A stretch of 64,000 nt of DNA, from positions 62,001 through 126,000 of the forward strand of contig NZ_JAFFSX010000008.1 in NCBI RefSeq assembly GCF_017948485.1, in the 5' to 3' direction. A program made the translations under genes and the position numbers. This stretch comes from Streptomyces sp. GESEQ-35. GTDB lineage: Bacteria; Actinomycetota; Actinomycetes; Streptomycetales; Streptomycetaceae. The notes beneath the pieces are model-generated. The model did no database searches, was not told where the DNA came from, and saw only the letters and a list, made by a program, of their open reading frames with translations. Each line of letters begins with the position of its first letter. Position 1 is the first letter of the stretch. This document shows positions 17,760 through 25,626 of this stretch, piece by piece.

Positions 17760-18130
17760 TTATGAGCGCGCCAAGTGCCGCATCGCCGGCTCCAGTTGCA
17801 GCCTGAGTCGGCCGTTCGGCGTGCGGACCGGCCGGCCCGGAAGGTGCTCGGCGTGGGCCAGTCGGTCCTGGAGTGTGGAGTGGTGGACGTCGATCTCGGT
17901 CGCCGCGGCGCGCAGGCTCGCCGTCGAGGCGACTGCGTTCAGCGTGGCCAGGAGCCAGGGTGCCGCCGCGGCGGCCGTCTCCACGGAGTGGACGTCGGGC
18001 GGGGGTTCGGCGCCGGGTACGACCAGTCGGCGAGGAGCGCGATTCCGCCCAGGTCGTCGGCGTGCACGACGCGGACGCCGGGATCCTGCGCGGTGCAGCA
18101 GGAGACCGAGCCGGAACGCGTGGCACAGCC
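17760..18130 (-). pseudogene. PucR/CdaR-type regulator, frameshifted C-terminal remnant
   Basis: Reading the minus strand across three frames reconstructs the end of a PucR-like regulator: FRLGLLLHRA, then DPGVRVVHADDLGGIALLAD in a second frame, then PWLLATLNAVASTASLRAAATEID with VHHSTLQDRLAHAEHL, the C-terminal helix-turn-helix, in a third. The last part is open at 17760-17984. At least two frameshifts and no start codon for the joined product indicate a decayed gene. It converges on the PadR gene. Confidence 0.6.
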
Positions 18131-18161
18131 CGCGTTCCGGCTACGAAGGTCCGCCGGCCGC

Positions 18162-18380
18162 TCACCGGCTCGCGGGACTCGGCTCGGCGAGGGCGGGCCG
18201 GCTGCGGGAGACGATGCGCATGCCGCGGGCGTCGACGACCCGGACCTGGAGCGATCCGCAGCCGCAGCGGGTCCACACCGTTCCGCCGGCCGCGGTGACG
18301 TGCCGGGACACGACCTGGAAGGGCTCGGCGCCGTCGGGCCAACCGCAGTACGGGCAGCCGGTGCCGGGCGTGCTGGTCAT
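18162..18380 (-). CDS. Small zinc-ribbon-like protein
   Basis: This 72-residue protein begins MTSTPGTGCPYCGWPDG and contains a second cysteine pair in RCGCGSLQVRVVD, giving CxxC-x(n)-CxC spacing suited to one zinc ion. The ATG at 18380 has a strong AAGGAGTTGCC ribosome-binding site. It is transcribed divergently from the LysR gene. Function unknown. Small zinc-ribbon proteins of this kind occur beside regulators in Streptomyces. Confidence 0.6.
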   Translation of the reverse strand: MTSTPGTGCPYCGWPDGAEPFQVVSRHVTAAGGTVWTRCGCGSLQVRVVDARGMRIVSRSRPALAEPSPASR

Positions 18381-18495
18381 GGCAACTCCTTGAACGTCGT
18401 GGCTGATGTGACCGTCGCGACACAACCAGCGTGCAGCCAAGCATCTGTACACGTCCAGGTTGACTTTGTGGACTTCACCTTGAAGCGTGGACTTC

Positions 18496-19401
18496 ATGAT
18501 TGACCTGCGCCGACTGCACGTCCTGCGGGCCGTCGCCCACTACGGCACGGTCACCGCGGCCGCCAGTGCCCTGCACTTCACGCCGTCCGCCGCGTCCCAG
18601 CAGATCCGGCAGCTGGCCCGAGAGCTGGGTGTCGACCTCCTCGAACCCCAGGGTCGCGGAGTACGTCTCACCCCGGCCGCCGAGAGCCTGCTCGCGCACG
18701 CCGACGCCATCGAGGCCCGCTGGGACCAGGCCGAACTCGATCTCCGGGCCGACCAGGGCGATCCCGCGGGACTCTTGCGTACGAGCGGATTCCCGATGGC
18801 CGTTTCGGTGCTGCTGGCGCCCATGGCGGCCCGGTTGCGCGACCGCCATCCGCGCCTGGACGTACGGATTCAGGAGGCGGAGGTGCCGCAGAGCTTCAAC
18901 CAGCTCTTCGAGGGCGAGATCGATCTGGCGGTCGTGGAGGCCACCGTGTTCAACCCGCCCCTGAGCGACGCACGGTTCGATCAACAGCCGCTGCTGGACG
19001 ACCCGTTCGACCTCGTGGTCCCCGACGACCATCCCCTCGTGGGGCGGCGCCGGATCGATCTCGCGGACGCGGCGCACGAGCGCTGGATCGCGCCCGTGCC
19101 CGACAGTCCCTGCCGTCCGCATGTCCTGTCGGCGTGCGGTGCGGCCGGGTTCACTCCGGACGTCGTGCACCACGCGCTGGACTGGAACGTGACGGCCCAT
19201 CTCGTCGCGCACGGGCTCGGGGTCGCCCTCATCCCACGGCTGGCCCAGCTGACCCCCCACCTGCCCATCACCCGGGTGCAGTGCGTGACGGAACCGCACC
19301 GGAAACTGCTCACCTGCACACGCCGCGGCGGCCACGAGCGTCCCGCGATCGCGGTTGCGCTGGCGGAACTGCGCGAGCTGGCGCCCAGGGCGGTGGCCTG
19401 A
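18496..19401 (+). CDS. LysR family transcriptional regulator
   Basis: This 301-residue LysR regulator has the helix-turn-helix LRRLHVLRAVAHYGTVTAAASALHFTPSAASQQIRQLARELG and a PBP2-type effector domain (LLRTSGFPMAVSVLLAPMAARL to the end). The ATG at 18496 is chosen. A GTG at 18487 would add three residues. Upstream, GTGGACTTCA occurs twice 19 bp apart, the second copy overlapping the start region, which could be an autoregulatory site. A divergent zinc-ribbon gene is the most likely nearby target. Confidence 0.9.
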   Translation: MIDLRRLHVLRAVAHYGTVTAAASALHFTPSAASQQIRQLARELGVDLLEPQGRGVRLTPAAESLLAHADAIEARWDQAELDLRADQGDPAGLLRTSGFPMAVSVLLAPMAARLRDRHPRLDVRIQEAEVPQSFNQLFEGEIDLAVVEATVFNPPLSDARFDQQPLLDDPFDLVVPDDHPLVGRRRIDLADAAHERWIAPVPDSPCRPHVLSACGAAGFTPDVVHHALDWNVTAHLVAHGLGVALIPRLAQLTPHLPITRVQCVTEPHRKLLTCTRRGGHERPAIAVALAELRELAPRAVA

Positions 19402-19409
19402 CACACGTA

Positions 19410-19437
19410 GGGGCCGGAGCCGCTCGGCTCCGGCCCC
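19410..19437. terminator. Bidirectional stem-loop terminator
   Basis: The 13-bp arms GGGGCCGGAGCCG and CGGCTCCGGCCCC are perfectly complementary around 2 nt. They lie between the convergent LysR and FMN-reductase genes, and T-rich sequence follows on the plus strand. Confidence 0.8.
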
Positions 19438-19455
19438 TTGTGGCGTGGTGTCCGC

Positions 19456-20019
19456 TCAGGCGGCGACGGTCTCGCCGGCGTGCCCGTGCAGCCGGGCGAC
19501 GACCTCGGCGAGGTCACCGGCGACCTCGGCGTCGTCGGCCGGGTGGGTCTCGGCGAAGCGGATCACGGAACCGGGGATGGACAGCTTGACGTCCTCCAGC
19601 ACCTTGCCGCCGGCGATGCCCACGGCCTTGCGGGTTTCGTCCTGCGCCCACACGCCGCCGTACTGGCCGAAGGCGGTGCCGACCACGGCGACCGGCTTGT
19701 CGGTGATCGCACCGGCGCCGCGCGGGCGGGACAGCCAGTCGATCGCGTTCTTCAGGACGGCCGGGATGGTGCCGTTGTACTCGGGGGTGAAGAGCAGGAA
19801 GCCGTCGGCCTCGGCGGCGGCCGTGCGCAGGCGGGCGGCGGCTGCCGGGACGCTGCCCGCGACGTCGATGTCCTCGTTGTAGAAGGGGACGTCGGCCAGG
19901 CCCTCGAAGAGCTGCACATCGGCGCCCTCGGGAGCGAGCTTGACGGCCGCCTCGGCGAGCTGGCGGTTGTGCGAACCGGCGCGCAGGCTGCCGACGAGCG
20001 CGAGGATGCGAACAGACAT
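19456..20019 (-). CDS. NADPH-dependent FMN reductase
   Basis: This 187-residue flavodoxin-like reductase has the phosphate-binding LALVGSLRAGSHNRQLAEAA, the flavin loop LFTPEYNGTIPAVLKNAIDWLSRP and VVGTAFGQYGG. It would reduce FMN, quinones or azo compounds with NAD(P)H in the cytoplasm. The ATG at 20019 has TTGGAG upstream. Its promoter region carries two copies of a TetR-type operator shared with the divergent TetR gene, so it is probably the regulator's main target. Confidence 0.9.
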   Translation of the reverse strand: MSVRILALVGSLRAGSHNRQLAEAAVKLAPEGADVQLFEGLADVPFYNEDIDVAGSVPAAAARLRTAAAEADGFLLFTPEYNGTIPAVLKNAIDWLSRPRGAGAITDKPVAVVGTAFGQYGGVWAQDETRKAVGIAGGKVLEDVKLSIPGSVIRFAETHPADDAEVAGDLAEVVARLHGHAGETVAA

Positions 20020-20056
20020 GGGAACTCCAAGGTGCTGAAACATTGCCGTTACGAAC

Positions 20057-20106
20057 CGGACCGAGGTCCGTTGAATGTTGTACCACCCCAACCGGACCGC
20101 GGTCCA
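20057..20106. promoter_or_regulatory. Two TetR-type operators, ACCGGACCGnGGTCCR
   Basis: CGGACCGAGGTCCG (20057-20070) and CGGACCGCGGTCCA (20093-20106) are near-perfect palindromes, each preceded by AAC, with centres 36 bp apart. They sit between the divergent FMN reductase and TetR genes, about where promoters of both should lie, implying coordinated repression. Confidence 0.75.
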
Positions 20107-20135
20107 ATTTCTTCCCGATGCTTTACGCTGTCTTC

Positions 20136-20798
20136 ATGTCCGCGCCCCTGCCACCCCTTCCAGGGCCCCAAGAGCCCTTCGGTGAAGACGAGTTGTTGCA
20201 GCTCGGCAACGCCGAGGACGCTGCGTGCCTGCGTGCCGACGCGGCCCGCAACCGGGCCCGGCTGCTGGAGGCCGCGGCCGAGCTGATCGCGGAGCACGGC
20301 GCGGCCGGGGTCACCATGGAGGCCGTGGCCGTGGCGGCCCAGGTGGGCAAGGGGACGGTCTTCCGCCGCTTCGGCGACCGCACCGGCCTGCTGATGGCGC
20401 TGCTCGACCACTCGTCGAAGAAGCTCCAGTCCGACTTCCTCGGCGGACCGCCGCCCCTGGGGCCCGGGGCGCCGCCGACCGAGCGGCTGCGGGCGTTCGG
20501 AGTGGCGGTGCTGTACCGCTCGGCCGAGCAGTTGGAGCTGCGTCTGGCCGCTCAGCCGGAACCGACCCGGCGGTTCTCCAACCCGCCGTTCCGGGCGCTG
20601 CGCACACATGTGGTGATCCTGCTGCGGCAGATCGTGCCCGACGCCGACTGCGAACTCCTCGCCCAGACGTTGCTGGGCTACCTTGATCCCGCCGTGGTCC
20701 ACCATCTGACCCAGCAGTGCGGGATGCCGATGGAACGGCTGGAGGCGGGCTGGGCCGACCTGGTCGACCGCGTCACGGGTACCGCGCCCCGCCCTTGA
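20136..20798 (+). CDS. TetR family transcriptional regulator
   Basis: This 220-residue TetR regulator has an unusually long N-terminal extension of about 35 residues before the helix-turn-helix (RARLLEAAAELIAEHGAAGVTMEAVAVAAQVGKGTVFRRFGDRTGLL). The ATG at 20136 is chosen. Frames upstream extend into the operator region. It is divergent from the FMN reductase and shares two operators with it, a typical redox/xenobiotic-response pair. Confidence 0.9.
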   Translation: MSAPLPPLPGPQEPFGEDELLQLGNAEDAACLRADAARNRARLLEAAAELIAEHGAAGVTMEAVAVAAQVGKGTVFRRFGDRTGLLMALLDHSSKKLQSDFLGGPPPLGPGAPPTERLRAFGVAVLYRSAEQLELRLAAQPEPTRRFSNPPFRALRTHVVILLRQIVPDADCELLAQTLLGYLDPAVVHHLTQQCGMPMERLEAGWADLVDRVTGTAPRP

Positions 20799-20805
20799 AC
20801 CCCGC

Positions 20806-21945
20806 TCAGGCGTGGGCGGCGAACATGTCCAGCAGGCCCTGCGGTGCGTCGGCGCGGAACAGCAGGGCGCCGTTGTCCGCCGACTCGGCCGCGGAGGTCG
20901 CGCTGCGCGGGAACAGCTTCTCTTCGTAGGCGGCCAGTGCGGCTTCCACGTCGGTCGGGTGCGCGGCCAGCGCCAGACCCAGCTCGGCGCCGTCCAGCAT
21001 GGCGAGGTTGGCGCCTTCGCCCGCGAACGGGGACATCAGGTGCGCGGCGTCACCGAGCAAGGTGACGCCGGGGACGCGGTCCCAGCGGTGGCCGACCGGC
21101 AGGGCGTGGATCCGCCGCGGGGTCAGGGTGCCGTCGGCGTCGGCGACCAGCGCCCGCAGACTCTTGTCCCAGTCGGCGAAGTGCTCGAGCACCCGCGCCT
21201 TGGCCGCCCCGGTGTCGGTGAAGTCGATCCCGTCGAGCCACTCCTCCGCGACTTCAAGAGCCGCATAGACGTGCAGGCTGCCGTCCGTCTCTCGATGGAC
21301 GAGGAAACCCCGGCCCGAGCCGAGCGCGAACAGCGCGCCGCCGCCGACGATCTCGGCGCTCACCGGATGGTGTACGTCGGCCTCCACCAGGTACGCCTCG
21401 GCGAACGACACGCCGGTGTAGGCGGGCCGGGTGCCGGAGACAAACGGGCGGATCCGTGACCAGGCCCCGTCGGCGCCGATCAGCAGGTCCGTGGTGAAGA
21501 CGGTGCCGTCGGCGAGGGCCACCTCGTGCAGGCCGCCGCCGAGCGGTCGCGCACCGGTGACCTTGGCGCCCCAGCGGACGGTGCCCTCGGGCAGTGAGCG
21601 CAGCAGCAGGTCACGCAGCCGGCCGCGGCCGACCTCTGGACGCTCGCCCTGACCGTCGTCGCTCTCCTCCATGCGGACCACGGCGTCCTGGTCGAGGATC
21701 CGCATGGCCTGGCCGCCCTGATGCACGAGCGCCCGGAACTCTTCGTGCAGACCTGCCGCGCGCAGGGCCTCCTGGCCGGAGTCGTCGTGGATGTCGAGCA
21801 TGCCTCCCTGGGTGCGCGCGGTGGGGGAGGGGTCGAGGTCGAAGACGGCCGCTTCGATTCCGTGCACGTGCAGGACGCGGGCGAGCGTGAGACCGCCCAG
21901 ACCTGCGCCGACGACGGCGATGGGGTGGTGGGTCGTGGTGTCCAT
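20806..21945 (-). CDS. FAD-dependent aromatic-ring monooxygenase, TetX-like
   Basis: This 379-residue class A flavin monooxygenase has the FAD motif AVVGAGLGGLTLARVL, the DG-type motif LLIGADGAWSRIRP and the GD motif VTLLGDAAHLMSPFAGEGANLAM. It resembles TetX-like hydroxylases that act on polyketides, tetracyclines or phenolics. The actual substrate is unknown. The ATG at 21945 has GAAGGAGCC upstream. It lies 26 bp after the TetR gene on the same strand, so the two form an operon under the six-fold operator array at 22670. It converges on the TetR gene at 20136, with 7 bp between stops. Confidence 0.9.
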   Translation of the reverse strand: MDTTTHHPIAVVGAGLGGLTLARVLHVHGIEAAVFDLDPSPTARTQGGMLDIHDDSGQEALRAAGLHEEFRALVHQGGQAMRILDQDAVVRMEESDDGQGERPEVGRGRLRDLLLRSLPEGTVRWGAKVTGARPLGGGLHEVALADGTVFTTDLLIGADGAWSRIRPFVSGTRPAYTGVSFAEAYLVEADVHHPVSAEIVGGGALFALGSGRGFLVHRETDGSLHVYAALEVAEEWLDGIDFTDTGAAKARVLEHFADWDKSLRALVADADGTLTPRRIHALPVGHRWDRVPGVTLLGDAAHLMSPFAGEGANLAMLDGAELGLALAAHPTDVEAALAAYEEKLFPRSATSAAESADNGALLFRADAPQGLLDMFAAHA

Positions 21946-21971
21946 GGTGGGCTCCTTCGGGTTGGTACGGA

Positions 21972-22655
21972 TCACTCGGGTACGGCCGTTCGCTCGATGC
22001 CGTTGATCAGCGCCCGGATTCCCCACGACAGACGCGCCTCGGGAGACCCGGACAGAAGAGGGCCGGCGAGGGCGGCGATGTTCGGGTGGGTCCGCGCGGA
22101 CGCCTCACGCACGGCGCGGCTGACGGCGTCCCAGTCCTCCTGCGCCGTGGCGGACTGGTCGTTCGCGGTGTGTTCGGCGGCGGTCGCCGTGGCGTGCTGG
22201 AGCAGCAGGTCCACACCCCACGCGGCCTGCGCGGGCGGGATGCCGCCCGCGGCGAGCAGGGTCAGCAGTGTCTCGATGAGGTTCAGGTAGTGCGGGCCGC
22301 TGGGCCGGGCCGACAACGCGGCGCGGGCGAGGCTCGGGTGCTCGAAGAGCATCGCGGTGTACGCGGAAAGCACCTTCTCAAGCTGTGCCCGCCAGGACCC
22401 TTTGGCGGGCACGGGCCCGATGGTGCCCAGCAACTCGTCCAGGACGGCGGCGTGCAGCTCCGCGGTGTTGCGGACGTAGACGTACAGCGAGGCAGGGCCG
22501 GTGTCGAGCTCCTGGGCCAGGCGTCGCATGGTGACCTTCTGTAGGCCTTCGGTGCGCAGGATCGCGACCGCGGCGCCCACGATTCCCTCCCTGGTGAGGG
22601 CGGGCTTGGCGGGACGCTCGCGTCGGCTGCGGGGGGTTTCGGGGCGGGGTGTCAT
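21972..22655 (-). CDS. TetR family regulator (TetR/AcrR, C-terminal TetR_C type)
   Basis: This 227-residue TetR repressor has the helix-turn-helix LTREGIVGAAVAILRTEGLQKVTMRRLAQELDTGPASLYVYVRNTAELHAAV and a ligand domain with HYLNLIETLLTLLAAGGIPPAQAAWGVDLLL. The ATG at 22655 is used. The frame stays open upstream to 22760, but that part only translates the palindromic operator array. It is the first gene of an operon with the flavin monooxygenase. The array lying 15 bp upstream is almost certainly its binding region. Confidence 0.9.
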   Translation of the reverse strand: MTPRPETPRSRRERPAKPALTREGIVGAAVAILRTEGLQKVTMRRLAQELDTGPASLYVYVRNTAELHAAVLDELLGTIGPVPAKGSWRAQLEKVLSAYTAMLFEHPSLARAALSARPSGPHYLNLIETLLTLLAAGGIPPAQAAWGVDLLLQHATATAAEHTANDQSATAQEDWDAVSRAVREASARTHPNIAALAGPLLSGSPEARLSWGIRALINGIERTAVPE

Positions 22656-22669
22656 GCGTCCAAGGTAAC

Positions 22670-22754
22670 GAACATGTTCGTTGCGAACAAGTTCGGCACG
22701 AACAAGTTCGCAACGAACGCGTTTGTTACGAACGCGTTCGTTGTGAACATGTTC
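22670..22754. promoter_or_regulatory. Six tandem palindromes GAACnnGTTC at exact 15-bp spacing
   Basis: GAAC half-sites start at 22670, 22685, 22700, 22715, 22730 and 22745, each followed by two bases and GTTC (GTTT in unit 4). The central dinucleotides are AT, AA, AA, GC, GC and AT. The array fills the gap between the TetR gene (minus) and the LacI gene (plus). Six operators head-to-tail is far more than the usual one or two for a TetR regulator. Confidence 0.8.
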
Positions 22755-22822
22755 GTACAACGCTCACCGGTCCGAGCCCGCCCCCAGCCCCGCTCCCGGC
22801 TTCTGCCAAGATGCGGTACGTC

Positions 22823-23860
22823 ATGGTGCAGATACCGAAAACGCCCGCCCCCGCGGCGTCGCCCGCGCAGCGCTCCGTGCCCACGAGCGCCGATGTGGCC
22901 CGCCTGGCCGGCGTCTCGCGCGCGACTGTCTCCTACGTCCTCAACAACACCAGCGCCGTCCGGATCAGCGAGCCCACCCGCCGCCGTGTGCACGAGGCCG
23001 CGAAGGAGCTCGGGTACGTGCCGCACGCCGCGGCCCGCAGTCTGCGCGCCGGGCACAGCCGGCTGGTCCTGATGCCCGCGCCGACCATCCCGGTCGGCCC
23101 GCTCTACAGCCAGTTCATCAACGAACTCCAGTGGGCGCTCAGCCGACTCGACTACACGGTCGTCCAGTACGGCACCGTCGGCCTGCACGGCGACGAAGCC
23201 GCCCGCGCCTGGGCGGAGTTGCGGCCCGTCGCCGTCCTCGTCCCCGGCGCCGGCCTGGGCCCGCAGGGCGTCGCGGTGCTGAAGCGTTCCGGCGCCCGGG
23301 CCGTCGTCACCCTCGGCCCCGAGACCGTCGACGGCGCCCACGCCCTGCTCATGGACCATGAGACCGTCGGCCACTGTGCCGCCGTCCACCTGTACGACCG
23401 CGGCCGGCGCCGGATCGGCGTCGTCGTACCGGAGGAGTCCGGCCTGGAGACCTTCTCCGGGCCCCGTCTCGCCGGTGTGCGCCGGGCCCTGCACGGCACA
23501 GACGCCTCCGTCACCGAACTGCACCTCGCCTACGAGGAGTCGGCCGGCGCCCGGCTCGCCGCGCGCTGGCGGGAGCTCGACCTGGACGCCGTGTTCGCGT
23601 ACAACGACGAGTACGCGATGCTGCTGATGCGCGCTCTTCAGGACGAGGGGGTCGACATTCCCGGGGACACGGCGATGATCGGAGCCGACGACCTGATGCT
23701 GGGCCGGCTGCTGCGGCCCCGGCTGAGCACGGTCCACATCGAGCTGCCGTCCGGCCGTGACCTCGCCGAACTCGTCGACCGCGCCGTGCGTGACCCGGGT
23801 ATCCCACCCGAGCGGCACACCGTCCTCGGCGCCACCGTGGTGCACCGCGAATCCAGTTGA
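22823..23860 (+). CDS. LacI family transcriptional regulator
   Basis: This 345-residue LacI regulator has the helix-turn-helix VPTSADVARLAGVSRATVSYVLNN, the hinge YVPHAAARSLRAGHS and an effector domain with AVFAYNDEYAMLLMRAL and MIGADDLMLGRL. Starts at 22811 and 22823 are both possible. The sequence around 22805 could be a -10 element. It ends 19 bp before pobA and is probably co-transcribed with it, or it may share the TetR operator array in its promoter region. Control of an aromatic-acid hydroxylase by a LacI-type regulator is unusual, because pobA is normally under AraC or IclR types. Confidence 0.85.
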   Translation: MVQIPKTPAPAASPAQRSVPTSADVARLAGVSRATVSYVLNNTSAVRISEPTRRRVHEAAKELGYVPHAAARSLRAGHSRLVLMPAPTIPVGPLYSQFINELQWALSRLDYTVVQYGTVGLHGDEAARAWAELRPVAVLVPGAGLGPQGVAVLKRSGARAVVTLGPETVDGAHALLMDHETVGHCAAVHLYDRGRRRIGVVVPEESGLETFSGPRLAGVRRALHGTDASVTELHLAYEESAGARLAARWRELDLDAVFAYNDEYAMLLMRALQDEGVDIPGDTAMIGADDLMLGRLLRPRLSTVHIELPSGRDLAELVDRAVRDPGIPPERHTVLGATVVHRESS

Positions 23861-23879
23861 ACTCCTCGGGAGGCGCGCC

Positions 23880-25058
23880 ATGCGCACGACGGTCGGCATC
23901 ATCGGCGGCGGTCCCGCCGGACTGCTCCTCGCCCGCCTGCTGCACCGCACGGGCATCGACTGTGTCGTGCTGGAGAGCAGAACCAGACAGTACGTCGAGC
24001 AGCGCCAGCGCGCCGGAATGCTGGAGCAGGGCACGGTCGACGCCTTGCGCGAGGCCGAAGCAGCCGACCGCCTGATCGCCGAGGGGCTGATCCATCAGGG
24101 CATCGAGCTGCGCTTCGACCGGGAACGGCACCATCTCGACTTCCCGGCCCTCACCGGCGGCCGCACCGTCACGATCTACGCCCAGACCGAGATCGTGAAG
24201 GACCTCGTGGCGCTCCAGCTGACCGAAGGGCCACCGCTGTTGTTCGAGGCGGAGGCGCTCGCTGTGGAGAAGGCGGAGAGCGAGGCGCCCGTCGTACGGT
24301 TCCGGCACGAGGGCCGTGAGCAGGCGCTGACCTGCGACTGGGTGGTCGGCTGCGACGGCTCCCACGGCATCGCCCGCGACGCCTTCCCGGCCTCGTCCAG
24401 CCGGACGTACGCGCACGACTACCCGTACTCATGGCTCGGGATCCTCGCCGAAGTCCCGCCGTCCGGCGACGAGTTGATCTACGCCCGTGGCGAGCACGGC
24501 TTCGCGCTGCACAGCATGCGCTCGCCGAGCGTCTCACGGCTGTACCTACAGGTACCGAACGGCACCGACCCCGACGACTGGTCCGACGACCGTATCTGGG
24601 ACGAACTCGCCGCCCGCTTCGCCATCGACGCCGACTGGACCCTGCAACGCGGCCCGATCACCGCCAAGTCCGTGACACCGATGCGGAGTTACGTCCACGA
24701 ACCGATGCGCCACGGACGGCTGCTGCTCGCCGGGGACGCCGCCCACATCGTCCCGGCCACCGGCGCCAAGGGCCTCAACCTCGCGGTGTCCGACGTACGC
24801 GTCCTTGCCCGCGCCTTCGCGCAGCTGCACCGCACTGGTTCCGAACAACTCCTCGACAGGTACTCGGCGTTGTGCCTCGCACGGGTGTGGCAGGCGACGC
24901 GGTTCTCGTACGACATGACCACGATGCTGCATCTACGACCGGACGGCGACGCCTTCGACGACAGGCTCCAGCGCGCACGCCTGCGTCGGATCACCGAGTC
25001 CCGTCACGCGGCGGCCGAGCTGGCCGCGAACTACGCGGGTCTGCCGCTGTCACTGTAG
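23880..25058 (+). CDS. pobA: 4-hydroxybenzoate 3-monooxygenase
   Basis: This 392-residue class A flavoprotein matches p-hydroxybenzoate hydroxylase over its whole length. It has TVGIIGGGPAGLLLARLLHRTGIDCVVLE, the family-specific RQRAGMLEQGTVDALREA, DWVVGCDGSHG, YSWLGILAEVPPS and LLLAGDAAHIVPATGAKGLNLAVSDV. It converts 4-hydroxybenzoate to protocatechuate using NAD(P)H and O2, feeding the beta-ketoadipate pathway. No ring-cleavage genes are in the window. CTCGGGAGGCGCGCC precedes the ATG at 23880. Confidence 0.9.
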   Translation: MRTTVGIIGGGPAGLLLARLLHRTGIDCVVLESRTRQYVEQRQRAGMLEQGTVDALREAEAADRLIAEGLIHQGIELRFDRERHHLDFPALTGGRTVTIYAQTEIVKDLVALQLTEGPPLLFEAEALAVEKAESEAPVVRFRHEGREQALTCDWVVGCDGSHGIARDAFPASSSRTYAHDYPYSWLGILAEVPPSGDELIYARGEHGFALHSMRSPSVSRLYLQVPNGTDPDDWSDDRIWDELAARFAIDADWTLQRGPITAKSVTPMRSYVHEPMRHGRLLLAGDAAHIVPATGAKGLNLAVSDVRVLARAFAQLHRTGSEQLLDRYSALCLARVWQATRFSYDMTTMLHLRPDGDAFDDRLQRARLRRITESRHAAAELAANYAGLPLSL

Positions 25059-25069
25059 GAGGCGGGGCA

Positions 25070-25097
25070 CCACGCCGCCGTGCACACGGCGGCGTGG
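25070..25097. terminator. Bidirectional stem-loop terminator
   Basis: The 13-bp arms CCACGCCGCCGTG and CACGGCGGCGTGG are perfectly complementary around CA. They lie between the convergent pobA and thioredoxin genes. Confidence 0.8.
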
Positions 25098-25120
25098 CCA
25101 CTCGGCCCCAGGCCCTGCGC

Positions 25121-25507
<387 letters not shown>

Positions 25508-25550
25508 GCGTTAATCCCTCTTCCTGACGTCGGGGCGAAGCCGTCCGCAC

Positions 25551-25576
25551 AACACGTCCGACCCGTTGTGTATTCC
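25551..25576 (-). promoter_or_regulatory. SigR-type promoter of the thioredoxin gene
   Basis: On the minus strand GGAAT (25576-25572) is followed after exactly 18 nt by GTT (25553-25551) then G, matching the SigR consensus GGAAT-N18-GTT. The expected start point falls around 25540, some 35 bp upstream of the thioredoxin ATG. SigR is the thiol-oxidative-stress sigma factor that controls trx genes in Streptomyces. Confidence 0.7.
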
Positions 25577-25626
25577 GCGCACGTACCCGTGTGGCAACCG
25601 CGCACACCACCCACCAGACTGACCCC

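Noticed and set aside
22656..22760. N-terminal extension of the TetR protein (frame open to 22760) and a pentapeptide-repeat-like start on the plus strand at 22674
   Set aside because: Both simply translate the six-fold palindromic array. The 15-bp period makes pseudo-repeats on both strands, and the normal TetR start at 22655 is available.
23005..23020. Possible CRISPR or other repeat arrays elsewhere
   Set aside because: Apart from the six-fold operator array and the tandem 15-mer, no regularly spaced repeats with unique spacers were found.
25548..25570. Inverted repeat CACAAC/GTTGTG between thioredoxin and the disulfide oxidoreductase as a Rex- or OxyR-like site
   Set aside because: The arms are only 6 bp with an 11-nt gap and coincide with the SigR promoter elements, which explain the sequence better.
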